From NCBI GenBank assembly GCA_034509925.1, contig CM067527.1, positions 7,874,501-7,938,500 on the forward strand: a DNA stretch of 64,000 bases. Reading direction: 5' to 3'. The stretch's first letter is position 1. Each line of letters starts with the position of its first letter. The notes beneath the pieces are model-generated. The model was given only the letters and a program-made list of their open reading frames with translations. It ran no database searches and was not told the DNA's origin. This document shows positions 21,372 through 34,011 of this stretch, piece after piece. The translations under genes and the position numbers were made by a program. Source of the stretch: Hirudinaria manillensis. Its lineage: Eukaryota > Annelida > Clitellata > Hirudinida > Hirudinidae.

Positions 21372-21855
21372 GCTGACAATTACGTGCTTCGGTGCGATAG
21401 GAATAGTGCGCTGCTCAGATTTCGACCCGTCACGAGGCTCACTTTGGCAATAATGACGAGTAGAACCGAACTCTCTACTTATATAGATTCTGGCAGCCAC
21501 CCAATTTGCATATGCTACTGTGCGCTATTGTTTGGCGCACGCGTGCTATTGTTTAGAGCGCGCCTGCTACAGCCCCGGAGCGCCAGTGTCACGTGATGCG
21601 TTTATTTTATTTTTATTAATTACTTAAGCGAATATCTATTTTTGAAGATTTATTTTCATCTATTGCGTCCAATAAAACGCGATTTTTTATTTTATGCCCA
21701 TCCTAATTTTTTTTTTAATTTTACGACTTGCGAATATCTATTTTTGAGGTTTTATTTACACCTATTTCATCTACTAAAATTCTAAATGCTAATTTTATTT
21801 TTATTTTATGCCCTTTCGAATAGGGGCGATTTTTCTTATATCTACGCGAATCGCA

Positions 21856-22164
21856 TCACTGCTTTGCGTCGTACGCGACGATTTTGACTTTGTCGACGTG
21901 AGCGACACTGTTATTCTCCCTAAATTCTGCATTCTCGACTACCATCGTCCAGACGTTGTCGCAGAATCTATAGCCCTTCATATTGCCTTTGAAAGAAATG
22001 CTTTTCTTGGCACCCTTTTCTATGGCTTTGTTCGCGGCCTTGTCAAACTTTTCGACGATTTTCATGGCCAAATCCGCCGACATCTGACCACTTAGAATCA
22101 GTTCGTCGATAGTTTCGACGAGGCTTTTGCACAGAGTCGTATTTCGATACAATTTCTCACTCAT
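21856..22164 (-). CDS. GTF2A2: TFIIA gamma subunit, array copy 28
   Basis: N and L types. 785 bp to copy 29. Confidence 0.93.
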   Translation of the reverse strand: MSEKLYRNTTLCKSLVETIDELILSGQMSADLAMKIVEKFDKAANKAIEKGAKKSISFKGNMKGYRFCDNVWTMVVENAEFRENNSVAHVDKVKIVAYDAKQ

Positions 22165-22640
22165 GCTGACAATTACGTGCTTCGGTGCGATAGGAATAGT
22201 GCGCTGCTCAGATTTCGACCCGTCACGAGGCTCACTTTGGCAATAATGACGAGTAGAACCGAACTCTCTACTTATATAGATTCTGGCAGCCACCCAATTT
22301 GCATATGCTACTGTGCGCTATTGTTTGGCGCACGCGTGCTATTGTTTAGAGCGCGCCTGCTACAGCCCCGGAGCGCCAGTGTCACGTGATGCGTTTATTT
22401 TATTTTTATTAATTACTTAAGCGAATATCTATTTTTGAAGATTTATTTTCATCTATTGCGTCCAATAAAACGCGATTTTTTATTTTATGCCCATCCTAAT
22501 TTTTTTTTTAATTTTACGACTTGCGAATATCTATTTTTGAGGTTTTATTTACACCTATTTCATCTACTAAAATTCTAAATGCTAATTTTTTTATGCCCTT
22601 TCGAATAGGGGCGATTTTTCTTATATCTACGCGAATCGCA

Positions 22641-22949
22641 TCACTGCTTTGCGTCGTACGCGACGATTTTGACTTTGTCGACGTGAGCGACACTGTTATT
22701 CTCCCTAAATTCTGCATTCTCGACTACCATCGTCCAGACGTTGTCGCAGAATCTATAGCCCTTCATATTGCCTTTGAAAGAAATGCTTTTCTTGGCACCC
22801 TTTTCTATGGCTTTGTTCGCGGCCTTGTCAAACTTTTCGACGATTTTCATGGCCAAATCCGCCGACATCTGACCACTTAGAATCAGTTCGTCGATAGTTT
22901 CGACGAGGCTTTTGCACAGAGTCGTATTTCGATACAATTTCTCACTCAT
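22641..22949 (-). CDS. GTF2A2: TFIIA gamma subunit, array copy 29
   Basis: N-type 3' flank. 797 bp to copy 30. Confidence 0.93.
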   Translation of the reverse strand: MSEKLYRNTTLCKSLVETIDELILSGQMSADLAMKIVEKFDKAANKAIEKGAKKSISFKGNMKGYRFCDNVWTMVVENAEFRENNSVAHVDKVKIVAYDAKQ

Positions 22950-23437
22950 GCTGACAATTACGTGCTTCGGTGCGATAGGAATAGTGCGCTGCTCAGATTT
23001 CGACCCGTCACGAGGCTCACTTTGGCAATAATGACGAGTAGAACCGAACTCTCTACTTATATAGATTCTGGCAGCCACCCAATTTGCATATGCTACTGTG
23101 CGCTATTGTTTGGCGCACGCGTGCTATTGTTTAGAGCGCGCCTGCTACAGCCCCGGAGCGCCAGTGTCACGTGATGCGTTTATTTTATTTTTATTAATTA
23201 CTTAAGCGAATATCTATTTTTGAGGATTTATTTTCATCTATTGCGTCCAATAAAACGCGATTTTTTATTTTATTTTATGCCCATCCTAATTTTTTTTTAA
23301 TTTTACGACTTGCGAATATCTATTTTTGAGGTTTTATTTACACCTATTTCATCTACTAAAATTCTAAATGCTAATTTTATTTTTATTTTATGCCCTTTCG
23401 AATAGGGGCGATTTTTCTTATATCTACGCGAATCGCA

Positions 23438-23746
23438 TCACTGCTTTGCGTCGTACGCGACGATTTTGACTTTGTCGACGTGAGCGACACTGTTATTCTC
23501 CCTAAATTCTGCATTCTCGACTACCATCGTCCAGACGTTGTCGCAGAATCTATAGCCCTTCATATTGCCTTTGAAAGAAATGCTTTTCTTGGCACCCTTT
23601 TCTATGGCTTTGTTCGCGGCCTTGTCAAACTTTTCGACGATTTTCATGGCCAAATCCGCCGACATCTGACCACTTAGAATCAGTTCGTCGATAGTTTCGA
23701 CGAGGCTTTTGCACAGAGTCGTATTTCGATACAATTTCTCACTCAT
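23438..23746 (-). CDS. GTF2A2: TFIIA gamma subunit, array copy 30
   Basis: N and L types. 785 bp to copy 31. Confidence 0.93.
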   Translation of the reverse strand: MSEKLYRNTTLCKSLVETIDELILSGQMSADLAMKIVEKFDKAANKAIEKGAKKSISFKGNMKGYRFCDNVWTMVVENAEFRENNSVAHVDKVKIVAYDAKQ

Positions 23747-24222
23747 GCTGACAATTACGTGCTTCGGTGCGATAGGAATAGTGCGCTGCTCAGATTTCGA
23801 CCCGTCACGAGGCTCACTTTGGCAATAATGACGAGTAGAACCGAACTCTCTACTTATATAGATTCTGGCAGCCACCCAATTTGCATATGCTACTGTGCGC
23901 TATTGTTTGGCGCACGCGTGCTATTGTTTAGAGCGCGCCTGCTACAGCCCCGGAGCGCCAGTGTCACGTGATGCGTTTATTTTATTTTTATTAATTACTT
24001 AAGCGAATATCTATTTCTGAAGATTTATTTTCATCTATTGCGTCCAATAAAACGCGATTTTTTATTTTATGCCCATCCTAATTTTTTTTTTAATTTTACG
24101 ACTTGCGAATATCTATTTTTGAGGTTTTATTTACACCTATTTCATCTACTAAAATTCTAAATGCTAATTTTTTTATGCCCTTTCGAATAGGGGCGATTTT
24201 TCTTATATCTACGCGAATCGCA

Positions 24223-24531
24223 TCACTGCTTTGCGTCGTACGCGACGATTTTGACTTTGTCGACGTGAGCGACACTGTTATTCTCCCTAAATTCTGCATT
24301 CTCGACTACCATCGTCCAGACGTTGTCGCAGAATCTATAGCCCTTCATATTGCCTTTGAAAGAAATGCTTTTCTTGGCACCCTTTTCTATGGCTTTGTTC
24401 GCGGCCTTGTCAAACTTTTCGACGATTTTCATGGCCAAATCCGCCGACATCTGACCACTTAGAATCAGTTCGTCGATAGTTTCGACGAGGCTTTTGCACA
24501 GAGTCGTATTTCGATACAATTTCTCACTCAT
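24223..24531 (-). CDS. GTF2A2: TFIIA gamma subunit, array copy 31
   Basis: N-type 3' flank. 785 bp to copy 32. Confidence 0.93.
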   Translation of the reverse strand: MSEKLYRNTTLCKSLVETIDELILSGQMSADLAMKIVEKFDKAANKAIEKGAKKSISFKGNMKGYRFCDNVWTMVVENAEFRENNSVAHVDKVKIVAYDAKQ

Positions 24532-25007
24532 GCTGACAATTACGTGCTTCGGTGCGATAGGAATAGTGCGCTGCTCAGATTTCGACCCGTCACGAGGCTC
24601 ACTTTGGCAATAATGACGAGTAGAACCGAACTCTCTACTTATATAGATTCTGGCAGCCACCCAATTTGCATATGCTACTGTGCGCTATTGTTTGGCGCAC
24701 GCGTGCTATTGTTTAGAGCGCGCCTGCTACAGCCCCGGAGCGCCAGTGTCACGTGATGCGTTTATTTTATTTTTATTAATTACTTAAGCGAATATCTATT
24801 TTTGAAGATTTATTTTCATCTATTGCGTCCAATAAAACGCGATTTTTTATTTTATGCCCATCCTAATTTTTTTTTTAATTTTACGACTTGCGAATATCTA
24901 TTTTTGAGGTTTTATTTACACCTATTTCATCTACTAAAATTCTAAATGCTAATTTTTTTATGCCCTTTCGAATAGGGGCGATTTTTCTTATATCTACGCG
25001 AATCGCA

Positions 25008-25316
25008 TCACTGCTTTGCGTCGTACGCGACGATTTTGACTTTGTCGACGTGAGCGACACTGTTATTCTCCCTAAATTCTGCATTCTCGACTACCATCGT
25101 CCAGACGTTGTCGCAGAATCTATAGCCCTTCATATTGCCTTTGAAAGAAATGCTTTTCTTGGCACCCTTTTCTATGGCTTTGTTCGCGGCCTTGTCAAAC
25201 TTTTCGACGATTTTCATGGCCAAATCCGCCGACATCTGACCACTTAGAATCAGTTCGTCGATAGTTTCGACGAGGCTTTTGCACAGAGTCGTATTTCGAT
25301 ACAATTTCTCACTCAT
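25008..25316 (-). CDS. GTF2A2: TFIIA gamma subunit, array copy 32
   Basis: N-type 3' flank. 784 bp to copy 33. Confidence 0.93.
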   Translation of the reverse strand: MSEKLYRNTTLCKSLVETIDELILSGQMSADLAMKIVEKFDKAANKAIEKGAKKSISFKGNMKGYRFCDNVWTMVVENAEFRENNSVAHVDKVKIVAYDAKQ

Positions 25317-25791
25317 GCTGACAATTACGTGCTTCGGTGCGATAGGAATAGTGCGCTGCTCAGATTTCGACCCGTCACGAGGCTCACTTTGGCAATAATG
25401 ACGAGTAGAACCGAACTCTCTACTTATATAGATTCTGGCAGCCACCCAATTTGCATATGCTACTGTGCGCTATTGTTTGGCGCACGCGTGCTATTGTTTA
25501 GAGCGCGCCTGCTACAGCCCCGGAGCGCCAGTGTCACGTGATGCGTTTATTTTATTTTTATTAATTACTTAAGCGAATATCTATTTTTGAAGATTTATTT
25601 TCATCTATTGCGTCCAATAAAACGCGATTTTTTATTTTATGCCCATCCTAATTTTTTTTTAATTTTACGACTTGCGAATATCTATTTTTGAGGTTTTATT
25701 TACACCTATTTCATCTACTAAAATTCTAAATGCTAATTTTTTTATGCCCTTTCGAATAGGGGCGATTTTTCTTATATCTACGCGAATCGCA

Positions 25792-26100
25792 TCACTGCTT
25801 TGCGTCGTACGCGACGATTTTGACTTTGTCGACGTGAGCGACACTGTTATTCTCCCTAAATTCTGCATTCTCGACTACCATCGTCCAGACGTTGTCGCAG
25901 AATCTATAGCCCTTCATATTGCCTTTGAAAGAAATGCTTTTCTTGGCACCCTTTTCTATGGCTTTGTTCGCGGCCTTGTCAAACTTTTCGACGATTTTCA
26001 TGGCCAAATCCGCCGACATCTGACCACTTAGAATCAGTTCGTCGATAGTTTCGACGAGGCTTTTGCACAGAGTCGTATTTCGATACAATTTCTCACTCAT
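25792..26100 (-). CDS. GTF2A2: TFIIA gamma subunit, array copy 33
   Basis: N-type 3' flank. 793 bp to copy 34. Confidence 0.93.
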   Translation of the reverse strand: MSEKLYRNTTLCKSLVETIDELILSGQMSADLAMKIVEKFDKAANKAIEKGAKKSISFKGNMKGYRFCDNVWTMVVENAEFRENNSVAHVDKVKIVAYDAKQ

Positions 26101-26584
26101 GCTGACAATTACGTGCTTCGGTGCGATAGGAATAGTGCGCTGCTCAGATTTCGACCCGTCACGAGGCTCACTTTGGCAATAATGACGAGTAGAACCGAAC
26201 TCTCTACTTATATAGATTCTGGCAGCCACCCAATTTGCATATGCTACTGTGCGCTATTGTTTGGCGCACGCGTGCTATTGTTTAGAGCGCGCCTGCTACA
26301 GCCCCGGAGCGCCAGTGTCACGTGATGCGTTTATTTTATTTTTATTAATTACTTAAGCGAATATCTATTTTTGAAGATTTATTTTCATCTATTGCGTCCA
26401 ATAAAACGCGATTTTTTATTTTATGCCCATCCTAATTTTTTTTTTAATTTTACGACTTGCGAATATCTATTTTTGAGGTTTTATTTACACCTATTTCATC
26501 TACTAAAATTCTAAATGCTAATTTTATTTTTATTTTATGCCCTTTCGAATAGGGGCGATTTTTCTTATATCTACGCGAATCGCA

Positions 26585-26893
26585 TCACTGCTTTGCGTCG
26601 TACGCGACGATTTTGACTTTGTCGACGTGAGCGACACTGTTATTCTCCCTAAATTCTGCATTCTCGACTACCATCGTCCAGACGTTGTCGCAGAATCTAT
26701 AGCCCTTCATATTGCCTTTGAAAGAAATGCTTTTCTTGGCACCCTTTTCTATGGCTTTGTTCGCGGCCTTGTCAAACTTTTCGACGATTTTCATGGCCAA
26801 ATCCGCCGACATCTGACCACTTAGAATCAGTTCGTCGATAGTTTCGACGAGGCTTTTGCACAGAGTCGTATTTCGATACAATTTCTCACTCAT
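26585..26893 (-). CDS. GTF2A2: TFIIA gamma subunit, array copy 34
   Basis: N and L types. 787 bp to copy 35. Confidence 0.93.
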   Translation of the reverse strand: MSEKLYRNTTLCKSLVETIDELILSGQMSADLAMKIVEKFDKAANKAIEKGAKKSISFKGNMKGYRFCDNVWTMVVENAEFRENNSVAHVDKVKIVAYDAKQ

Positions 26894-27371
26894 GCTGACA
26901 ATTACGTGCTTCGGTGCGATAGGAATAGTGCGCTGCTCAGATTTCGACCCGTCACGAGGCTCACTTTGGCAATAATGACGAGTAGAACCGAACTCTCTAC
27001 TTATATAGATTCTGGCAGCCACCCAATTTGCATATGCTACTGTGCGCTATTGTTTGGCGCACGCGTGCTATTGTTTAGAGCGCGCCTGCTACAGCCCCGG
27101 AGCGCCAGTGTCACGTGATGCGTTTATTTTATTTTTATTAATTACTTAAGCGAATATCTATTTTTGAAGATTTATTTTCATCTATTGCGTCCAATAAAAC
27201 GCGATTTTTTATTTTATGCCCATCCTAATTTTTTTTTTAATTTTACGACTTGCGAATATCTATTTTTGAGGTTTTATTTACACCTATTTCATCTACTAAA
27301 ATTCTAAATGTTAATTTTATTTTATGCCCTTTCGAATAGGGGCGATTTTTCTTATATCTACGCGAATCGCA

Positions 27372-27680
27372 TCACTGCTTTGCGTCGTACGCGACGATTT
27401 TGACTTTGTCGACGTGAGCGACACTGTTATTCTCCCTAAATTCTGCATTCTCGACTACCATCGTCCAGACGTTGTCGCAGAATCTATAGCCCTTCATATT
27501 GCCTTTGAAAGAAATGCTTTTCTTGGCACCCTTTTCTATGGCTTTGTTCGCGGCCTTGTCAAACTTTTCGACGATTTTCATGGCCAAATCCGCCGACATC
27601 TGACCACTTAGAATCAGTTCGTCGATAGTTTCGACGAGGCTTTTGCACAGAGTCGTATTTCGATACAATTTCTCACTCAT
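27372..27680 (-). CDS. GTF2A2: TFIIA gamma subunit, array copy 35
   Basis: N-type with a shortened form of the L stretch. 798 bp to copy 36, the longest spacing seen. Confidence 0.93.
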   Translation of the reverse strand: MSEKLYRNTTLCKSLVETIDELILSGQMSADLAMKIVEKFDKAANKAIEKGAKKSISFKGNMKGYRFCDNVWTMVVENAEFRENNSVAHVDKVKIVAYDAKQ

Positions 27681-28169
27681 GCTGACAATTACGTGCTTCG
27701 GTGCGATAGGAATAGTGCGCTGCTCAGATTTCGACCCGTCACGAGGCTCACTTTGGCAATAATGACGAGTAGAACCGAACTCTCTACTTATATAGATTCT
27801 GGCAGCCACCCAATTTGCATATGCTACTGTGCGCTATTGTTTGGCGCACGCGTGCTATTGTTTAGAGCGCGCCTGCTACAGCCCCGGAGCGCCAGTGTCA
27901 CGTGATGCGTTTATTTTATTTTTATTAATTACTTAAGCGAATATCTATTTTTGAGGATTTATTTTCATCTATTGCGTCCAATAAAACGCGATTTTTTATT
28001 TTATTTTATGCCCATCCTAATTTTTTTTTTAATTTTACGACTTGCGAATATCTATTTTTGAGGTTTTATTTACACCTATTTCATCTACTAAAATTCTAAA
28101 TGTTAATTTTATTTTTATTTTATGCCCTTTCGAATAGGGGCGATTTTTCTTATATCTACGCGAATCGCA

Positions 28170-28478
28170 TCACTGCTTTGCGTCGTACGCGACGATTTTG
28201 ACTTTGTCGACGTGAGCGACACTGTTATTCTCCCTAAATTCTGCATTCTCGACTACCATCGTCCAGACGTTGTCGCAGAATCTATAGCCCTTCATATTGC
28301 CTTTGAAAGAAATGCTTTTCTTGGCACCCTTTTCTATGGCTTTGTTCGCGGCCTTGTCAAACTTTTCGACGATTTTCATGGCCAAATCCGCCGACATCTG
28401 ACCACTTAGAATCAGTTCGTCGATAGTTTCGACGAGGCTTTTGCACAGAGTCGTATTTCGATACAATTTCTCACTCAT
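28170..28478 (-). CDS. GTF2A2: TFIIA gamma subunit, array copy 36
   Basis: N and L types. 794 bp to copy 37. Confidence 0.93.
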   Translation of the reverse strand: MSEKLYRNTTLCKSLVETIDELILSGQMSADLAMKIVEKFDKAANKAIEKGAKKSISFKGNMKGYRFCDNVWTMVVENAEFRENNSVAHVDKVKIVAYDAKQ

Positions 28479-28963
28479 GCTGACAATTACGTGCTTCGGT
28501 GCGATAGGAATAGTGCGCTGCTCAGATTTCGACCCGTCACGAGGCTCACTTTGGCAATAATGACGAGTAGAACCGAACTCTCTACTTATATAGATTCTGG
28601 CAGCCACCCAATTTGCATATGCTACTGTGCGCTATTGTTTGGCGCACGCGTGCTATTGTTTAGAGCGCGCCTGCTACAGCCCCGGAGCGCCAGTGTCACG
28701 TGATGCGTTTATTTTATTTTTATTAATTACTTAAGCGAATATCTATTTTTGAAGATTTATTTTCATCTATTGCGTCCAATAAAACGCGATTTTTTATTTT
28801 ATTTTATGCCCATCCTAATTTTTTTTTTAATTTTACGACTTGCGAATATCTATTTTTGAGGTTTTATTTACACCTATTTCATCTACTAAAATTCTAAATG
28901 CTAATTTTTTTTATGCCCTTTCGAATAGGGGCGATTTTTCTTATATCTACGCGACGAATCGCA

Positions 28964-29272
28964 TCACTGCTTTGCGTCGTACGCGACGATTTTGACTTTG
29001 TCGACGTGAGCGACACTGTTATTCTCCCTAAATTCTGCATTCTCGACTACCATCGTCCAGACGTTGTCGCAGAATCTATAGCCCTTCATATTGCCTTTGA
29101 AAGAAATGCTTTTCTTGGCACCCTTTTCTATGGCTTTGTTCGCGGCCTTGTCAAACTTTTCGACGATTTTCATGGCCAAATCCGCCGACATCTGACCACT
29201 TAGAATCAGTTCGTCGATAGTTTCGACGAGGCTTTTGCACAGAGTCGTATTTCGATACAATTTCTCACTCAT
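28964..29272 (-). CDS. GTF2A2: TFIIA gamma subunit, array copy 37
   Basis: Has a 3-bp duplication about 10 nt past the stop codon (28951-28957), outside the coding region. N-type. 793 bp to copy 38. Confidence 0.93.
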   Translation of the reverse strand: MSEKLYRNTTLCKSLVETIDELILSGQMSADLAMKIVEKFDKAANKAIEKGAKKSISFKGNMKGYRFCDNVWTMVVENAEFRENNSVAHVDKVKIVAYDAKQ

Positions 29273-29756
29273 GCTGACAATTACGTGCTTCGGTGCGATA
29301 GGAATAGTGCGCTGCTCAGATTTCGACCCGTCACGAGGCTCACTTTGGCAATAATGACGAGTAGAACCGAACTCTCTACTTATATAGATTCTGGCAGCCA
29401 CCCAATTTGCATATGCTACTGTGCGCTATTGTTTGGCGCACGCGTGCTATTGTTTAGAGCGCGCCTGCTACAGCCCCGGAGCGCCAGTGTCACGTGATGC
29501 GTTTATTTTATTTTTATTAATTACTTAAGCGAATATCTATTTTTGAAGATTTATTTTCATCTATTGCGTCCAATAAAACGCGATTTTTTATTTTATGCCC
29601 ATCCTAATTTTTTTTTTAATTTTACGACTTGCGAATATCTATTTTTGAGGTTTTATTTACACCTATTTCATCTACTAAAATTCTAAATGCTAATTTTATT
29701 TTTATTTTATGCCCTTTCGAATAGGGGCGATTTTTCTTATATCTACGCGAATCGCA

Positions 29757-30065
29757 TCACTGCTTTGCGTCGTACGCGACGATTTTGACTTTGTCGACGT
29801 GAGCGACACTGTTATTCTCCCTAAATTCTGCATTCTCGACTACCATCGTCCAGACGTTGTCGCAGAATCTATAGCCCTTCATATTGCCTTTGAAAGAAAT
29901 GCTTTTCTTGGCACCCTTTTCTATGGCTTTGTTCGCGGCCTTGTCAAACTTTTCGACGATTTTCATGGCCAAATCCGCCGACATCTGACCACTTAGAATC
30001 AGTTCGTCGATAGTTTCGACGAGGCTTTTGCACAGAGTCGTATTTCGATACAATTTCTCACTCAT
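29757..30065 (-). CDS. GTF2A2: TFIIA gamma subunit, array copy 38
   Basis: N and L types. 789 bp to copy 39. Confidence 0.93.
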   Translation of the reverse strand: MSEKLYRNTTLCKSLVETIDELILSGQMSADLAMKIVEKFDKAANKAIEKGAKKSISFKGNMKGYRFCDNVWTMVVENAEFRENNSVAHVDKVKIVAYDAKQ

Positions 30066-30545
30066 GCTGACAATTACGTGCTTCGGTGCGATAGGAATAG
30101 TGCGCTGCTCAGATTTCGACCCGTCACGAGGCTCACTTTGGCAATAATGACGAGTAGAACCGAACTCTCTACTTATATAGATTCTGGCAGCCACCCAATT
30201 TGCATATGCTACTGTGCGCTATTGTTTGGCGCACGCGTGCTATTGTTTAGAGCGCGCCTGCTACAGCCCCGGAGCGCCAGTGTCACGTGATGCGTTTATT
30301 TTATTTTTATTAATTACTTAAGCGAATATCTATTTTTGAAGATTTATTTTCATCTATTGCGTCCAATAAAACGCGATTTTTTATTTTATTTTATGCCCAT
30401 CCTAATTTTTTTTTAATTTTACGACTTGCGAATATCTATTTTTGAGGTTTTATTTACACCTATTTCATCTACTAAAATTCTAAATGCTAATTTTTTTATG
30501 CCCTTTCGAATAGGGGCGATTTTTCTTATATCTACGCGAATCGCA

Positions 30546-30854
30546 TCACTGCTTTGCGTCGTACGCGACGATTTTGACTTTGTCGACGTGAGCGACACTG
30601 TTATTCTCCCTAAATTCTGCATTCTCGACTACCATCGTCCAGACGTTGTCGCAGAATCTATAGCCCTTCATATTGCCTTTGAAAGAAATGCTTTTCTTGG
30701 CACCCTTTTCTATGGCTTTGTTCGCGGCCTTGTCAAACTTTTCGACGATTTTCATGGCCAAATCCGCCGACATCTGACCACTTAGAATCAGTTCGTCGAT
30801 AGTTTCGACGAGGCTTTTGCACAGAGTCGTATTTCGATACAATTTCTCACTCAT
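30546..30854 (-). CDS. GTF2A2: TFIIA gamma subunit, array copy 39
   Basis: N-type 3' flank. 790 bp to copy 40. Confidence 0.93.
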   Translation of the reverse strand: MSEKLYRNTTLCKSLVETIDELILSGQMSADLAMKIVEKFDKAANKAIEKGAKKSISFKGNMKGYRFCDNVWTMVVENAEFRENNSVAHVDKVKIVAYDAKQ

Positions 30855-31335
30855 GCTGACAATTACGTGCTTCGGTGCGATAGGAATAGTGCGCTGCTCA
30901 GATTTCGACCCGTCACGAGGCTCACTTTGGCAATAATGACGAGTAGAACCGAACTCTCTACTTATATAGATTCTGGCAGCCACCCAATTTGCATATGCTA
31001 CTGTGCGCTATTGTTTGGCGCACGCGTGCTATTGTTTAGAGCGCGCCTGCTACAGCCCCGGAGCGCCAGTGTCACGTGATGCGTTTATTTTATTTTTATT
31101 AATTACTTAAGCGAATATCTATTTTTGAGGATTTATTTTCATCTATTGCGTCCAATAAAACGCGATTTTTTATTTTATTTTATGCCCATCCTAATTTTTT
31201 TTTAATTTTACGACTTGCGAATATCTATTTTTGAGGTTTTATTTACACCTATTTCATCTACTAAAATTCTAAATGCTAAATTTTTTTATGCCCTTTCGAA
31301 TAGGGGCGATTTTTCTTATATCTACGCGAATCGCA

Positions 31336-31644
31336 TCACTGCTTTGCGTCGTACGCGACGATTTTGACTTTGTCGACGTGAGCGACACTGTTATTCTCCC
31401 TAAATTCTGCATTCTCGACTACCATCGTCCAGACGTTGTCGCAGAATCTATAGCCCTTCATATTGCCTTTGAAAGAAATGCTTTTCTTGGCACCCTTTTC
31501 TATGGCTTTGTTCGCGGCCTTGTCAAACTTTTCGACGATTTTCATGGCCAAATCCGCCGACATCTGACCACTTAGAATCAGTTCGTCGATAGTTTCGACG
31601 AGGCTTTTGCACAGAGTCGTATTTCGATACAATTTCTCACTCAT
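31336..31644 (-). CDS. GTF2A2: TFIIA gamma subunit, array copy 40
   Basis: N-type 3' flank with one extra A beside the T tract. 792 bp to copy 41. Confidence 0.93.
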   Translation of the reverse strand: MSEKLYRNTTLCKSLVETIDELILSGQMSADLAMKIVEKFDKAANKAIEKGAKKSISFKGNMKGYRFCDNVWTMVVENAEFRENNSVAHVDKVKIVAYDAKQ

Positions 31645-32127
31645 GCTGACAATTACGTGCTTCGGTGCGATAGGAATAGTGCGCTGCTCAGATTTCGACC
31701 CGTCACGAGGCTCACTTTGGCAATAATGACGAGTAGAACCGAACTCTCTACTTATATAGATTCTGGCAGCCACCCAATTTGCATATGCTACTGTGCGCTA
31801 TTGTTTGGCGCACGCGTGCTATTGTTTAGAGCGCGCCTGCTACAGCCCCGGAGCGCCAGTGTCACGTGATGCGTTTATTTTATTTTTATTAATTACTTAA
31901 GCGAATATCTATTTTTGGGGATTTATTTTCATCTATTGCGTCCAATAAAACGCGATTTTTTATTTTATGCCCATCCTAATTTTTTTTTAATTTTACGACT
32001 TGCGAATATCTATTTTTGAGGTTTTATTTACACCTATTTCATCTACTAAAATTCTAAATGCTAATTTTATTTTTATTTTATGCCCTTTCGAATAGGGGCG
32101 ATTTTTCTTATATCTACGCGAATCGCA

Positions 32128-32436
32128 TCACTGCTTTGCGTCGTACGCGACGATTTTGACTTTGTCGACGTGAGCGACACTGTTATTCTCCCTAAATTCT
32201 GCATTCTCGACTACCATCGTCCAGACGTTGTCGCAGAATCTATAGCCCTTCATATTGCCTTTGAAAGAAATGCTTTTCTTGGCACCCTTTTCTATGGCTT
32301 TGTTCGCGGCCTTGTCAAACTTTTCGACGATTTTCATGGCCAAATCCGCCGACATCTGACCACTTAGAATCAGTTCGTCGATAGTTTCGACGAGGCTTTT
32401 GCACAGAGTCGTATTTCGATACAATTTCTCACTCAT
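32128..32436 (-). CDS. GTF2A2: TFIIA gamma subunit, array copy 41
   Basis: N and L types. 790 bp to copy 42. Confidence 0.93.
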   Translation of the reverse strand: MSEKLYRNTTLCKSLVETIDELILSGQMSADLAMKIVEKFDKAANKAIEKGAKKSISFKGNMKGYRFCDNVWTMVVENAEFRENNSVAHVDKVKIVAYDAKQ

Positions 32437-32917
32437 GCTGACAATTACGTGCTTCGGTGCGATAGGAATAGTGCGCTGCTCAGATTTCGACCCGTCACGA
32501 GGCTCACTTTGGCAATAATGACGAGTAGAACCGAACTCTCTACTTATATAGATTCTGGCAGCCACCCAATTTGCATATGCTACTGTGCGCTATTGTTTGG
32601 CGCACGCGTGCTATTGTTTAGAGCGCGCCTGCTACAGCCCCGGAGCGCCAGTGTCACGTGATGCGTTTATTTTATTTTTATTAATTACTTAAGCGAATAT
32701 CTATTTTTGAAGATTTATTTTCATCTATTGCGTCCAATAAAACGCGATTTTTTATTTTATTTTATGCCCATCCTAATTTTTTTTTAATTTTACGACTTGC
32801 GAATATCTATTTTTGAGGTTTTATTTACACCTATTTCATCTACTTAAAATTCTAAATGCTAATTTTTTTATGCCCTTTCGAATAGGGGCGATTTTTCTTA
32901 TATCTACGCGAATCGCA

Positions 32918-33226
32918 TCACTGCTTTGCGTCGTACGCGACGATTTTGACTTTGTCGACGTGAGCGACACTGTTATTCTCCCTAAATTCTGCATTCTCGA
33001 CTACCATCGTCCAGACGTTGTCGCAGAATCTATAGCCCTTCATATTGCCTTTGAAAGAAATGCTTTTCTTGGCACCCTTTTCTATGGCTTTGTTCGCGGC
33101 CTTGTCAAACTTTTCGACGATTTTCATGGCCAAATCCGCCGACATCTGACCACTTAGAATCAGTTCGTCGATAGTTTCGACGAGGCTTTTGCACAGAGTC
33201 GTATTTCGATACAATTTCTCACTCAT
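32918..33226 (-). CDS. GTF2A2: TFIIA gamma subunit, array copy 42
   Basis: N-type 3' flank with a 1-bp insertion. 785 bp to copy 43. Confidence 0.93.
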   Translation of the reverse strand: MSEKLYRNTTLCKSLVETIDELILSGQMSADLAMKIVEKFDKAANKAIEKGAKKSISFKGNMKGYRFCDNVWTMVVENAEFRENNSVAHVDKVKIVAYDAKQ

Positions 33227-33702
33227 GCTGACAATTACGTGCTTCGGTGCGATAGGAATAGTGCGCTGCTCAGATTTCGACCCGTCACGAGGCTCACTTT
33301 GGCAATAATGACGAGTAGAACCGAACTCTCTACTTATATAGATTCTGGCAGCCACCCAATTTGCATATGCTACTGTGCGCTATTGTTTGGCGCACGCGTG
33401 CTATTGTTTAGAGCGCGCCTGCTACAGCCCCGGAGCGCCAGTGTCACGTGATGCGTTTATTTTATTTTTATTAATTACTTAAGCGAATATCTATTTTTGA
33501 AGATTTATTTTCATCTATTGCGTCCAATAAAACGCGATTTTTTATTTTATGCCCATCCTAATTTTTTTTTTAATTTTACGACTTGCGAATATCTATTTTT
33601 GAGGTTTTATTTACACCTATTTCATCTACTAAAATTCTAAATGCTAATTTTTTTATGCCCTTTCGAATAGGGGCGATTTTTCTTATATCTACGCGAATCG
33701 CA

Positions 33703-34011
33703 TCACTGCTTTGCGTCGTACGCGACGATTTTGACTTTGTCGACGTGAGCGACACTGTTATTCTCCCTAAATTCTGCATTCTCGACTACCATCGTCCAGA
33801 CGTTGTCGCAGAATCTATAGCCCTTCATATTGCCTTTGAAAGAAATGCTTTTCTTGGCACCCTTTTCTATGGCTTTGTTCGCGGCCTTGTCAAACTTTTC
33901 GACGATTTTCATGGCCAAATCCGCCGACATCTGACCACTTAGAATCAGTTCGTCGATAGTTTCGACGAGGCTTTTGCACAGAGTCGTATTTCGATACAAT
34001 TTCTCACTCAT
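33703..34011 (-). CDS. GTF2A2: TFIIA gamma subunit, array copy 43
   Basis: N-type 3' flank. 796 bp to copy 44. Confidence 0.93.
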   Translation of the reverse strand: MSEKLYRNTTLCKSLVETIDELILSGQMSADLAMKIVEKFDKAANKAIEKGAKKSISFKGNMKGYRFCDNVWTMVVENAEFRENNSVAHVDKVKIVAYDAKQ